Source: Nymphaea colorata (Eukaryota > Streptophyta > Magnoliopsida > Nymphaeales > Nymphaeaceae). From it: a stretch of DNA of 64,000 nucleotides. The stretch's first letter is position 1. The number at the start of each line of letters is the position of its first letter. A program made the position numbers and the translations under genes. Positions 35,017 through 47,113 of the stretch are shown here, in pieces. The notes beneath the pieces are model-generated. The model was not told where the DNA came from, searched no databases, and saw only the letters and a program-made list of their open reading frames with translations. Where the stretch lies: the NCBI RefSeq assembly GCF_008831285.2, contig NC_045140.1, positions 17,296,370-17,360,369 of the forward strand. The letters run 5' to 3'.

Positions 35017-35136
35017 TCTATGATGACAATTCCAAAGGCTTGTTTCTCAAAACATTCGCAGTGGCCGCCTAAGAGCTTTCGCCTTCGCCGGGCTTGAGAG
35101 CTAGTGCTGCTAACTCTTCCTTGGATGTCTGAGACA
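35017..35136 (+). ncRNA. U14: U14 box C/D snoRNA, copy 3
   Basis: Box C ATGATGA at 35,020-35,026 and box D CTGA at 35,129-35,132, with both U14 domains intact. It is 283 bases from copy 2. The spacer that follows differs from the earlier two spacers, marking the end of the most recent duplication. Confidence 0.92.
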
Positions 35137-35251
35137 TGAATAACATCAGTTTGTAGATCAGATAACGTTTCTTGTGTCTTACTGCTCTTGGTATGCTGTT
35201 TGTGTTTTTGACCTTGTGACGCTTGCATTAGCTAGGAGGTGAAATTCCCAG

Positions 35252-35372
35252 GTCTATGATGACAACTCTAAAGGCTTGTTTCTCAAAACATTCGCAGTGG
35301 CCGCCTAAGAGCTTTCGCCTTCGCCAGGCTTGAGAGCTAGTGCTGCTAACTCTTCCTTGGATGTCTGAGACT
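35252..35372 (+). ncRNA. U14: U14 box C/D snoRNA, copy 4
   Basis: Box C ATGATGA at 35,256-35,262 and box D CTGA at 35,365-35,368, with both U14 domains intact and a GTC/GAC end stem. One change lies just after box C (CTCTAAAGG for CTCCAAAGG) and CCAGGC replaces CCGGGC, as in copy 5. Confidence 0.92.
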
Positions 35373-35570
35373 TGATTGATATTTGTTTCTAGATCAATGA
35401 ATGAACCTTTCCATTGTCTTGCTGCTGTTAATATTTTTTTTTTGTTTTTTTTTTAATTAACGATTTGTATTTACCATGTTTGGACCGCGGCGTGATTCTT
35501 GCATTAGGTGTAGGTCAGAAAACATGAAATTGGGTCGATAACCAGATTCTCCTGTGTTGCATTTGTATTG

Positions 35571-35690
35571 TCTATGATGACAACTCCAAAGGCTTGTTTC
35601 TCAAAACATTCGCAGTGGCCGTCTAAGAGCTTTCGCCTTCGCCAGGCTTGAGAGCTTGTGCTGCTAATTCTTCCTTGGATGTCTGAGACA
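35571..35690 (+). ncRNA. U14: U14 box C/D snoRNA, copy 5
   Basis: Box C ATGATGA at 35,574-35,580 and box D CTGA at 35,683-35,686. Its terminal stem is the best of the five (TGTCT/AGACA). Domain A is intact, with GGCCGTC for GGCCGCC just after it; domain B is intact. It is the last U14 copy found. Confidence 0.92.
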
Positions 35691-37040
35691 AGTAGTTTGC
35701 CGTTTAAACTTGCGCAATCCTTCCCTAATATAGCTTCCAGTGTTTGTCTAGTTCAAATTCAAATTCATGTTACGTACTGAAAATTGGAACTCTGTTTTGG
35801 TTTGTTTATTCCGTAGTCCAGACTGCCACTCTGTTGTAGTTTAATATGGGTCTGCCTGGATTTCATTTACTGGGTTCCTAGGTCCCCAAATTCGTCTTTG
35901 TATAAGTATGTCATTTCTTTTGATAGCCTGGTTGTTCCTTGTTTCTCCAGGACAGTTCGTCTTGGATTTGGCATTCTGTCGCTTAGGCATCGAGTAAGCG
36001 CTCAAAGCCTGAGTTGAGCATATTGGAGTCTGCTTCTACCTGACATAACTAAAAAAAGCAGAGTTTTTTATTAGCTTTTATGGGGAAAAACGTAGTCTTA
36101 CCCTTTGAACAAAAAAAATGAGTGTTATATCAGTTGATACTTGGCTACGTCTTAGACTCTTAAAGCAGCAGCTGTTTGTTCCTTTGTTTCAAGATTGGTT
36201 TTATATTTTCAATGGTCCTCTATGATGTTCAGGCGATCCATCTTCGTTCAGGTAACTTTTTTTTTTTTTTGAGTCTTTGTTGCTCTGCTGGCTGTCTAAG
36301 CAAGGCTGCTTGTGATTGATGATGTCATTTTCCTGTCCTGGGCTATGTGTTGCTACTACCTGCTTGCCGAGAAAAAGAGTGTACATGTGAGTTCTACCTC
36401 TGTCGCCTCAGCCTTTTCCAGGTTGTCTTGGGCCATCCGTTGCATCATCGTTCTTAGGGTGGACGACACGGCCGCTACATTATTCCCGCCTCAGCTGTTC
36501 CTAGTCGTCTTCTTCATCTGTTGCGTCGTTCGCAGGGGAGGCTGGAAGTCCGCTACATTTGCCTTTGGGAGACAATGTATCAGCTTTTTTGTAACATCTG
36601 TAAAATTTGTGGAATGGAAATTTTGGAATATATTCATGTTATGTTTCTCTCTGGCAATTGGCCTTACAAGATGCCCTTTCGCTCGAAAAATGACCAATAT
36701 GTTCACCCGTTACTATGCTTTTTCACTTCGGTACTATTTTGGTACCGGTTGAGAATCATTTCTGCCATAAAGATGTTAGAAGCTTTTTATGTAGTTTTAT
36801 GATGTCAGCCGATCCTGTTAATTTCCGATACAATCGAACCCGAATCAGCCGATTCAAGCAATGGTTTGACCCAAATTTACTTATCATTTGGGAACGAGTT
36901 GATCGTTCAAGTTCTACAGAAATCATCTGGGAACTAGTTGGTTCAAATTCTACTAAAGTCGTTCCCATAACATTGGCCGCAGCTAAAATCTGCGGGTGGT
37001 GGATGAATATTGTATCTATTGGAAAAACTCTCATCTGACC
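35691..37040. other. DNA downstream of the U14 array
   Basis: There is no further box C/D RNA that I can support. Sequences such as TTTCTCCAG|GACAG (about 35,950) and CGTTCAG|GTAAC (about 36,250) resemble splice sites and may belong to the spliced part of a non-coding host transcript. A 146-codon frame at 36,312-36,752 has no recognisable features. The 3' end of the opposing WEB-family gene is probably near 37,050-37,290. Confidence 0.4.
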
Positions 37041-37291
37041 CTTTCTGTTTCCTTAGCCGGTGCATTGCACAGACCCTCTTGTCTTGCGTGTATTAGTTGG
37101 AAACAACGACGAGACCGGTTGGCCAGATGTAAGAGTGTTCTGTATACACATTCAAAATATGCTACATTCAACTTTTCAAGATTATACACACCCAAAAGCA
37201 GCAAACGTGCATGTAAATAGCTCACCACCAAAATGCATATGAACACAAAAAAGAAACACAAATTATTGCCGGACATATGTGCAACGTCAGC

Positions 37292-39567
37292 TTACATGAC
37301 CTTCTCACCAGGAAGATAGGATGGCATCCCAACTTCCGCCTGAGTTTTCTTCTTGTGGAAAATACCGCTGAAGCTTGAGAGCGTTATCTTTTTCAAGGTC
37401 GACGACCGCTCTATTTTCCGGTTATTGCTGCTCACTGTTTTTTCAGACCAGCGAACTTTCGCGGTGGCCCCTGGAGCTGGCGCCGCAGCCAAAACCTTGC
37501 TCACATCGTCTGGCTTATTTTGGATCACTGGCGCCTGAGGGGGCAATTCTGCAGCAGCCCACTTCTTCTGTTCACGTTCTCGCCACCTCTTCAGCTCCCC
37601 TTCAACCGCTTTCCTTGCAGCGTCTGCCATCTGCGCTCTTCTGATAGCTTCATTTGTTGCCACCTCGGTGTCTTCCATTTCCTTCCTGATCGATTCCAGC
37701 TTCTGCAATGCCTCCTTCTCACTAGCTTTCACGGCTTCCACTTGTGCCAAGGCTGCAGCAACTTTCATCCCAGCCAGACTGTCCGCATCGTTTACCTTCC
37801 CGTTCAAAGAGTCATATTCCTCCTTCGATATTGTGATGTTAGCTCCGTGCTCTGACGTTGACGCGCGGGCAGCCTTTGTCTTCTCAGACAATAGGTTGAT
37901 CTGATCAAGTGCACTCGCTTCAGCTGCTTTGGCTTCTTCCGCCTCCCTCAAGGCAACCCTCAGCCGCTTCTCTGCTTCCTCAAGTGCCAATCTCATACTC
38001 TCTGCCTCCACTTTCAGGTCTTCAGCTTCTAGCCTCATTTGATCTGCCTCTGCCTTCGCCTCTTTGGTCTCCAAAGATAGCTGCTCAAGGGTTGACAAAA
38101 GTTCATCAGAAGCACCCTTTCCTTTGGCTTCAGAAGAAAGTGCTGCATCAAGCTCGGCCCGAGCACTTTGAAGCTTGAGGTGTAGTTCTGCAGCAATATT
38201 TTCAGCTTCTGCCTCTTTTGCCTCCAACTCTTTGTGCTCCTTTCTGACATTCTCGAGTTCTGCCTTCAATGATTCCAGCAAATTTCTCTGAGCTTGTTCT
38301 TCTTCTGCAACTTTGTAGAGGACTCCCTTTGCTTCAGTTAGATCGGCGGTGATGTTTGCCAAAGAATCTAATTGAGAAGCTTTGACTGAAGCGAGCTGCT
38401 TCTGCAGCATTCCTACTTCAGCCATTTTTGCAGTCAATTTGGCTTCAAGGTCATCTGCAGTTTCAGATAGAAGCTCCTTCTGCAATGCTTCGAGTTTCTT
38501 ATGCTTTTGTTCAATGGCTGGATCAGATGAGCATTCCTCGGCAGATTTCATGATATTAGTATGTTCCTCCACGGCTTGCAAATGGGCATGCTTGACACGG
38601 GCAAGCGAATCATTAGCAGCAGTAATCTCCTTCGTGAGTGCATGGGCGAGATCTGTATTGGTTTGAATGGCTTGAGCTGCGTCCATTGCCTGCTGAATAG
38701 CACAAGCCCTGGCATCCATTGATGCAGAAAATTCTTGCCGCATTCTTCTCAGCTCCTGCTTAGCTCCATCTAGCTCAGCAATTACACTTGAATACCGTTC
38801 TCGTGCGTCCTCCAAGGCAGCTTGTGTTGAAGTTCCATTGCTCAAAGGATGTCCAGAATTTGCAGCTTCAAGTTCTTTGGCTTGAAGCCTACATGCTTCG
38901 GTTGCCTTGGTAGCAGATTCTTTGGACTCATTTATGCAATTTAGCTTGCCAGTCAGATCGCTGATAGCTTTCCTTGCCTTCTCTAGTTCATCAAGGGCCT
39001 GGGCCTTTGTGGTTTCCGCACTCTGTAGCTGTTCTTTATATTTGTTCAGTTCCTTCTGTGCCAAGTGAAGCTGCTTCTCCTTTGAAACTCTTTTCTGCTC
39101 AAAATTCAACAAAAAGTTCATAACTACCAGTGGCTTTTGAGGCAAGAACGAGGTTATTAATGAACATAATGTTACTTTAAGTTCATAAGTTGAACTGCTT
39201 TCTTGCTTAAACTAACACTTCTTCTCATGGTTGGTTATCATTTGAAAAAATAAATAAATTTAAAAACTTTTGCATGCAAACCTTGCGGTTTCAACATCTT
39301 ACTGAAAACTGTGGAGCTAATTCCATAATTAGGATTGTCAAATGATTGATCTATGTAATTACATAAAATATACGAGATATTTTAATCGAGACATACCTCG
39401 AGATGAGGTGGTTTGAGTTTCTTTTCGGTGAGCTTCTCTGCAGGAAGTGCTCCTTCACCAAACAAGGTGACAGCAGCTTTAACGGATTCAAAAGGGGCAC
39501 TGGTGTCGATCTCGCCAACCTCTGCTTTGGCAGAATCGTTAGCACCTTGACGTGCTTTAACAACCAT
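37292..39567 (-). CDS. WEB-family (WEB1/PMI2-related) coiled-coil protein
   Basis: Two coding exons on the minus strand, 39,567-39,397 and 39,094-37,292, joined in phase 0 through a 302-base GT-AG intron (CGAG|GTATGT ... GAGCAG|AAAAGAG), give 657 residues. Exon 1 carries the family signature EIDTSAPFESVKAAV at residues 19-33. Exon 2 continues KRVSKEKQLHLAQKELNKYK and is nearly all heptad-like coiled coil, rich in Ala, Glu and Lys, to about residue 550, then a basic Ser/Lys tail ending PGEKVM. Family knowledge: WEB1 and PMI2 form a cytosolic complex that sustains blue-light chloroplast movement through actin; other members of this DUF827 group are less defined, and I cannot place this one. The long frame itself extends 17 codons upstream of exon 2 into the intron, but the exon 1 join fits the family far better. 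Confidence 0.92.
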
Positions 39568-41900
39568 CCTCGCCTTATGGCTTTAAAAAGCAACTATATT
39601 CTGCAAGCATAATCATAGGTTAGAAACGAGACAAGAGGAGCAAGAAGAAGGATGGGGACTAAAACAGAATAATAAGAATGGGGACGTCTCAGAAGGAGAG
39701 AGAAGAATTAATTACCTTCAGCAAGAAAAAAAAAAAGTTTACTGCGGATAAAATAGCAAGCTAATTAAGCTCACAAGGGTCTACCTTACTCTACACTTTT
39801 TCTAAGAAATTCGCTAACGTAGTTTATCAACATAAGTACCAGGAATGTCTTGTCAGATTTCCAAGACTTATGTAGCGAGCACTCAAAACAGTTCATAATG
39901 TTGGAGTTACAGAATAAAAGTAAGGCAACAGTATTCTCTGTTCCAACCTAAAAAGAAACCGCCTATCCCCACCAAAGGAATGCTCTTCAGTAAACAGACC
40001 AATTATTCCTTCCTGGTCCATAATCCATCAAGCATTTCGATCGATGGCAGGCCCTGATAGCAAAAACTAAAAGGTTTATGCCGCCAGAAGCATGCTATGA
40101 ATGTAAAAAGCAAGAACTATTACATACAAAAGTAAGCCTACATCCACAGCAGACACTCCTCGCTCAATATCGAGGAGTATATTGAGTTCCTAGTGCCAAC
40201 CTCCCAGAAAACTGGAACCGAAGTTCTTCCTTTATTAGTTTTCACTTTTCACATACATATTTGATTATCTGATGTCAGCTGTCCCATTTCCTCTGGAAGT
40301 AGGTAGCCAACTTCGACCTACTGCATCTGCTTGCTCACAGATTGCTGAAGGACGTCCCGGTACTGTTTATAGTTCAACTTGTTTGCATTCTTTGTTCGTC
40401 ATGAACGGAATCGTGCGGGAACTGAATAATATACACATATTTGTCGTCCACGAAAACTGCTTGCCTGTACAATCTCAAGGAAAGTTATAATCGGCTAAAC
40501 CTACTTGTCCACAAACTTAAGCCAAGTTATGAGCCTCTTTGTCCCCATAGTGGAACTTCCCAGCTATGGCTGTTGCCCACAAGCCCAGGGCTCTTGTTCA
40601 TCTGGTAAATCTCAGTAGAGATACGTCACCAGTTCGAACGACACTCCGGGTGTACTCGTTTGTGAGGAGAGGGAAACCGTCAAAGGTTTAACCAAGTGGT
40701 GGCCCGCCGGCCACTGACATATGGTCAGGGACGGAAAGTTTTACCTTGGCATAGCCCTGTAAGAAATGAAATAAAATGAGATAAGTTCTCAATTTCCATT
40801 TTTTCTCAAACATAGGAGCATCATGGGAAACGGCACGAAGATGCTACCAACTAAAGGTTAAGTTGGCACCTAACAGTTAACACAAGTAGACGACTCCCAA
40901 TTGAGACATCGGAAGCTCGCTACCGATCTTCCGGGCAGGACTCAAACGAGACATCAACAAATCATTTGCGCTTCAACCTTCTGTGTCGTCAAAAGGTCAA
41001 GCCTACCAGCACCAAGAGGGCCTGGGAGGATGACAAACGTGACAGAGACGCCACGGTCTTTGAGAAACCAGGAAGGGCGAGGAAGAAGACGAAGCTAAGC
41101 GGGATGCCGGCAGATTTGACCTTAGTCAAACGACTGGTTGGACGATAAGACGCCTTAACATTAAGAGCGTCCCCGAAACGGCCGGAAAATCCGCGAAATG
41201 AACATGCAAGAAATTGATATTTTTCGCTACGAAACAGGAAAGAAAAAGCAACGAAGATGCAAAAATCTTACATTTACTACAGCTGAGATATTTCAGAATG
41301 ATGAAGAACAAAGGAAGTTAATGATCGAATATCCAAAAAAATCAAGAGAACGCCAAAATTCACCCCTTACCTCAAAAATTGAAAATCGGACGGGAAAAGC
41401 CTTTTCACTTCCTCAAAACTCGACCTTTTACCCAGGGCTCATCCGTGCTGATCATCGTCCATGTCAACCGCCCAAAACACCCGGAGACGGTAAAAGAAGG
41501 TGCCTAAAACGGCGAGAATGAGACGATCGGGCGAGTCTCGCACGGTACACGCCACCCGACCGCTCCTCCGCCAGCGACCAGCCAAAGACCAGCTCGATCA
41601 CCTCGTTCCCACTCTAACCCGCAACTCGAAGAGCCTTCCAGCCAAGCTTCCGGAGAAACCGCTTCGAGCACGTGGTTCCTGGAGGCTCTGGAGCGAAAAG
41701 GTTTCTCAGGTGGGATTCCGGCCGCCCGTCAGCGGTTTCCAGACTGCGGTTTTCCGTCCTCGACCGGCGGAATGTGTCCCGAGAGAGAGAGAGAGATTCA
41801 AAGAGTGGCAAGCGACTTTAGGGTTCTTTATGTGTTTTTTTTTTCTCTCGGTCCTCGTTGCTTTTCTTTTTTTTCTTTTTTTCCACCGTCCAAAAATGTC
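39568..41900 (-). other. Probable 5' leader, leader intron and promoter of the WEB-family gene
   Basis: On the minus strand GCTTGCAG|AATATAG puts a 3' splice site at 39,600/39,601, leaving 33 bases of leader before the ATG. The upstream leader exon and promoter are probably in the GC-rich block at 41,450-41,830, which on the minus strand has AACCCTAAAG near 41,820 followed by a CT run (41,781-41,795). The donor is not certain. Open frames here have no family signature. Confidence 0.4.
40565..40770 (+). mobile_element. Possible tRNA-derived SINE fragment
   Basis: AGTTCGAACGAC (about 40,631) resembles a Pol III B box (GGTTCGANNCC) and is followed by ACTCCGGGTGTACT, wording typical of plant SINE heads. 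CATCTGGTAAATCTC, about 35 bases before, could be a weak A box. No poly(A) or poly(T) tail or target-site duplication is clear, so this is tentative. Confidence 0.35.
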
Positions 41901-41999
41901 CCATCTCTAAGAGGAGACGGCCCTGAACGGCCCGGATTTTGTTATTTGCCCGAAACTTGTGGAAGTCTTACGGTTGTGCCATTGTACATGATTTCACCA

Positions 42000-44900
42000 A
42001 TGCATGCACTAATGATTGTGAATTTACACGTATGTGGTTCGGATCTTTCATCTTCGGTTTAATCGGACATCCAGATTCAACACGAGCTTCAAGTGATAAA
42101 GACATAAAGTTAAATGGACAACAGGCCGCACTGGATCTCAGACCCGAACATGTTTAAAACCGGAGAGTTTTTGTTCTTTTTTAAATGTGAACAAACAATT
42201 TTACAAATTTTATCACATCCAGTATTTTTCAATCGAGAACTTATCAAAATGTGTCCTATTAAAGCGTTTATCATTTTTCTAAAAGTTTCTAAATTTGAGT
42301 TGTGAAGATTTTAATGCATTTTAGTGTAAGCAGGAAACCGTTCGAGAAAGAAAAGTAAAAGAAAACAAGATGTTAATGCGATGGGGTTTAAGGGCTGATA
42401 TTTGCCAATTTTGAATCCAAATATTTCATTGGGACACCTTCATCACATGCGGCTCCACCATTAGATACAAATTTGAATTACAAAAAGGAAATCAAAGTCT
42501 CCAACTCCATCATTTTGTTGTTGGAACCTTCCTATAATACTGTCCCTGTAAGGCTTCGTACGTAGTCTATAAAAAAAGCCTTCATGCCAGTTGCTCTAGA
42601 GCTGGGCTATTAGGAGAATTTTACTTAACTGGACACTTATTTAGGTTCAATTTGATGGCAGGGTAAAATTTTTTGAACAGTCAAATTATCATAGGAAAAA
42701 GTCGACCCCAAGAGTTCGAGTTTTTTCCAAAGTAAAATTATCCTGATCCATCGAATTCGACAAGTAATTTTCCTTGTGTTTAATTTGAACATGAAAAGTA
42801 AAATCACTGTGCATCAAAGGGGACCTTAGAGAGGGGTGTCAGCCTTGTCCTTAGCTCAACCAACCCATAGTAATCTTTTTATTGACATGTTGAAGGAAGC
42901 ACATATTAATTCCTTACAGTCATTTTTCTATTGGCAAATTGATGCTCCTTAAATAGGTATGTATGCTTTACTCATTTAATAAGCAAGTTGAGCTGGAGTT
43001 TTGAGTTACATGAGCTTGCCTAAGCATGTGTCTTCATGGTTTGTTGTTCTTTAAGGACATGTTAGTAATTTTGAAAAATTTTAATACCTTTTGTGTGTTT
43101 TATTTTCATTTAAAGAAAGTAAAAAAAAATGTATGGATCAAGTGGCACAAGCTTAATCAAGTTTGACCTGAAGCTGAAGCCAAGAAATATGTGACTCGAA
43201 CCAGGCTCGAGCTTGCTTGTTATACATCTCTATCCTTCAAGGTTTAAAATTTGAAGTATTATATTTTTTAGCTAAAAGTTTTTTGTTATGCCACCCACAG
43301 GCTCCAACACATGACATAGTTGGTCGGGCTAGGGGTCTATATAGAGGCAAGTTTCTAATTTGATTTTCGTGGATGTTGTGTTCATGTGTTTTAAAGTGGT
43401 AGGACGCGACATCCAAGTTGAAGGGTGTATTATTGCAATCGTTGATATCGACGCATCTCAAGACCTTGAATGCATGGGATCTTGTTTCGATGAATGGGAT
43501 GAACTTCTCACTCACCTGAACACATGGTAGGCTTCCATTTAGAATTATAATCTTGGTGACCATACAAAATGGGCAAACTACTTCGTATTTCCAGGCACCA
43601 AGTTTCATCACCATATGCCACTTTTAATTTAAAGTTAGTTAGCGATAACAAATGCACAAATTTCTGGTTGAGGGGCACTAATACAATAAGTCTTAACCGA
43701 TATGTAAATAATTAAATAATCGAGAAGTATAAATATTTAAATAAACAAACAAGCTTATGCTGGTGTTTGAGGAGTCCATTGGTTCGAAACAATGCTTCTT
43801 GGAATCATGTTCATTTCAAACCAACAACAACCATGATCGAAGAGCAAGTTTGGACAAATGACTGCGGTTAGGTCACTGTCAATAGACATGTCGTGGATGG
43901 TTAAAGTGCCTTTTTCCAATACTGTGATGACCTTTTTAAAGTGTTCGGTAAAAAAAGCATGCGGTGGACTTGCTTTTCTAGTAACTGCTACTGCTCTTAC
44001 AAGGAGTAAATGAGAAAAGAAAGTTACTCTAGAAACATAGACTTCATTTTCAAGTTTGTGGACTAGAGCTCAAAAGAGTTTCTCACTAAAAAAAAAAAAC
44101 TATCATTCTTTAACTTGAGAAATCAATGATAGTTTTTTCTCTGATTTTTTTTTTTTGTTTAGGAAGTGAACCATAAATTAATTCTAGCGGACTCCATGGT
44201 TTTAGGCATGTTTGGAAAGTGATGGATGGAATGAGAATTTATGTGTTTGAAAAAATTTTGGTCCAACTACCTTGTTGGTTCGAGCCTAGGAGATGAAACT
44301 TTCACCTAATTTTATTTGTCTCTTTATGATAATGGACCTGCTTTTGATATTAAACAAAAAAAAAAAGAATTTGTTTACTTTTGAAGTTTTTGTTAAGTGG
44401 AGTTTTTTTTTTTAGATTTTGTTCGACTGACTTTAAATCTATAAAAACATGTTTTTTGTGATTATAGTTTAAATCTGTTTCCGTATGGGCATGAAATGAA
44501 ATTCCAGGGGCTCGGAAAGTGTTCCCCAGGCTGTGGCAGACTTGAAAAACCTGTCAGTTAATGAGGGCGTAATTGTCATATCGTTCTGACGCTAGGTGAT
44601 TTTGTCTTGTCGAGAGAATAATAAAGCGGCAGAAAAAAACAAAATTCAGGGATCGGATTAAATTTTGTATTCCACTTTTGCCGAAATGACGCAAATGACA
44701 TTCCCTGGTGAGATTATTTTTTCGCTCCAAAAAATTCCTGAGACGGAATTGAATTTTTTATCTCCCTCGGCTCCATGCCAAGGACCCTCCGACTTCGTCT
44801 TGGTAAAAAATGGAACGAGTCAAAGGGCCTGGGCTCGCAGTGGGGCTCAAAACCCCTGTCCAGGTTGGATCAAGAACTATATGCGAAACCTGGTCCCAGT

Positions 44901-47072
44901 CAACCCTGGGCTTCTTCGCCGAACCCTGCAGAGCACACTGTAGCTCTTGACTTTCAATTCCGTAGTCGCTGTCACATTTTAATGTGTTATTTTCTCTATG
45001 TTGTAAATGGTAAAGATATACCGCATATCAACCAAAGTCCCAAAGCAAGCAAAAACCATATAAAAGTGAGGGCATCACATTGGGTTTTTATGTTGCAAGT
45101 TAATTTCATTCAAGTAAACGTTAAAATAAAATTTTGATTTTCGAGATGCAGGTTTTTAGAATAAAGATATTATATTAATGTTTTGAAAACCAGGGTACGC
45201 CTATTTATATCCAGTGTTTGATCGTTGGACTTAGAAATAATAACAATAATCACACCAAGTTCCGTGAAAGAAAAGTATAGTGTTCTTTACAATATATACT
45301 TTCAGGCACACATGCTTCAAAACCATAATATATATTTTTTTCATCAAATTCCCTCTATAAGCCTACGTCCGAGACCTACTTTGACCAGGTGAAAGCCCCG
45401 GCGCCAGAACTCTGTTCTTAGGGGACATTAATACAAGAAGTCTTACATTTAAAGGGTACCGATACTTAATAAATTAAGTTATATTATATATATATATATG
45501 AAGTCAAACGTGGCTGCCACTAAGTCTTGTTTGGAAAAAAAAAAAAAAGACGGATCACTTTATGAGAGTTTAGGACATACAAGAAACTTAGCTGGCCCAG
45601 AAGGGTAGGTGCATGTGGTCCGGTCAATGGCTGGTGGGCCGACAATCACTGGTTTAGCGAAAGTCAATGCGGCCAAAACCATGAAGGCTTGGGAATGACT
45701 TTGAGGGTTTTATGCTTTTGGTGAACGGGAAAGTCTCTTAACCACAAATATTTTTCTCCTAATAAATTAAATGAAAAGAAAATTGAAAAATTGGGTTCAA
45801 TTTTGGATGTCTGAGGGCAAAAGAATTACATGATCATGGAAGTATTTTATTTATGGCTTATAATATTTTAAAGTGTATTCTTTGGTCCCATGTGGAAGTA
45901 TAAAATAATCGAAACACAACGCTTGGATTTGTCTTTGTAACGATGCGTCTTAATCACACACTTCCAAGTTGTTTCTTTAGATAAGAAAACAGCGAGGTTT
46001 TCCATACCGTGTTTGTTGGTCTGATCATTTATCTGTGAGTTATGATTGTGCACGCGGTTGCCGCTTTTTTGTGGGCCTCTTTTTCGGGTATCTAGAAAAA
46101 TGTGAAGCCTTATCCATATGAATTATCATTTTTCTATATTTTTTTGTAGTTTTCCGAAATATGGTTTTAAAAATATATTCTGCATTCTTATTTTTGTAAG
46201 AGCATGGTTTCAAAAATATTTTAGAAACATTTAAGACATTTAGTTTGAAACAAAATAACACAAAATTCCATGTTAAATACATCCACAAGGAGGAATATGA
46301 AAAAAAGAAGCCAAAAATGTCAGCTAATACATAATTGGTTGCACTCACCAAACTAATACTATTCCATTATGTCTCATTATCTCATTAACCATGTGACAAT
46401 ATTATACCCAAGTTTTAATTTTTTACAAAATAGCTTTAAATTGCCATAAAGGAAATTTATTGCTAGTTTAGTTTTGGTTAGAAGGAGGACTAATTCAATA
46501 TATTTAATTCGTTTACAAACACTTACATATATATATATAATATCAAATATATCAAAATTTTAACATAGACCCACCATGTAGTTCAGCCACTAGCCATGTT
46601 ATGGGAGAACAATAAGTTTCTCTACTTTTCCTTCGGCAGTTTGTTTTAATGCGGAACTAAGTCTTTTCTTTGGCAGTTTTCCCAAAAAAAAAAAAGAGAG
46701 AAAAAGGTCTGAAATTGTGTTAAAAGAGGGGATAAAAATGTTTTTCTCACCTTTTCAGAGTATGGTTAAAAGTCAAAATCTTTTTGTTGATTTTATGAAA
46801 TATATAAAGGGTATTTGCTTTAAAAATAAAAACTGAAGTCGTATGAAGGTGTGACAGATCATTAGTTATCATCCTGCAGGGTGGTCCATTGTGGGTGTCA
46901 TAATCACCTTTCCATTAAACTTTAGACTTTCTTAATCGTTCAACCTATCAAAGATGCTTGCTCAGAGATGGCTTCTTTCATTTTCTTTCCTAGAAGGTTA
47001 CCCCACAAGAGAGAAAGAGAAATGATATTTGCAATGTATTGCTGATTTCTAATTATATTCCAAACCAAATGA

Positions 47073-47113
<41 letters not shown>

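Noticed and set aside
36312-36752. 146-codon plus-strand frame downstream of the U14 array
   Set aside because: Composition is that of translated non-coding DNA; there are no motifs, and alternative frames are equally open.
41500-41910. 136-codon plus-strand frame
   Set aside because: It lies over the probable leader of the opposing WEB-family gene, is Arg/Pro-rich only because of GC content, and runs into a T-tract.
43237-43614. 125-codon minus-strand frame
   Set aside because: Isolated, with no recognisable family and no partner exons; left unannotated.
44270-44300. B-box-like GGTTCGAGCCT
   Set aside because: No A box upstream and no tRNA fold, so it is too short to call.
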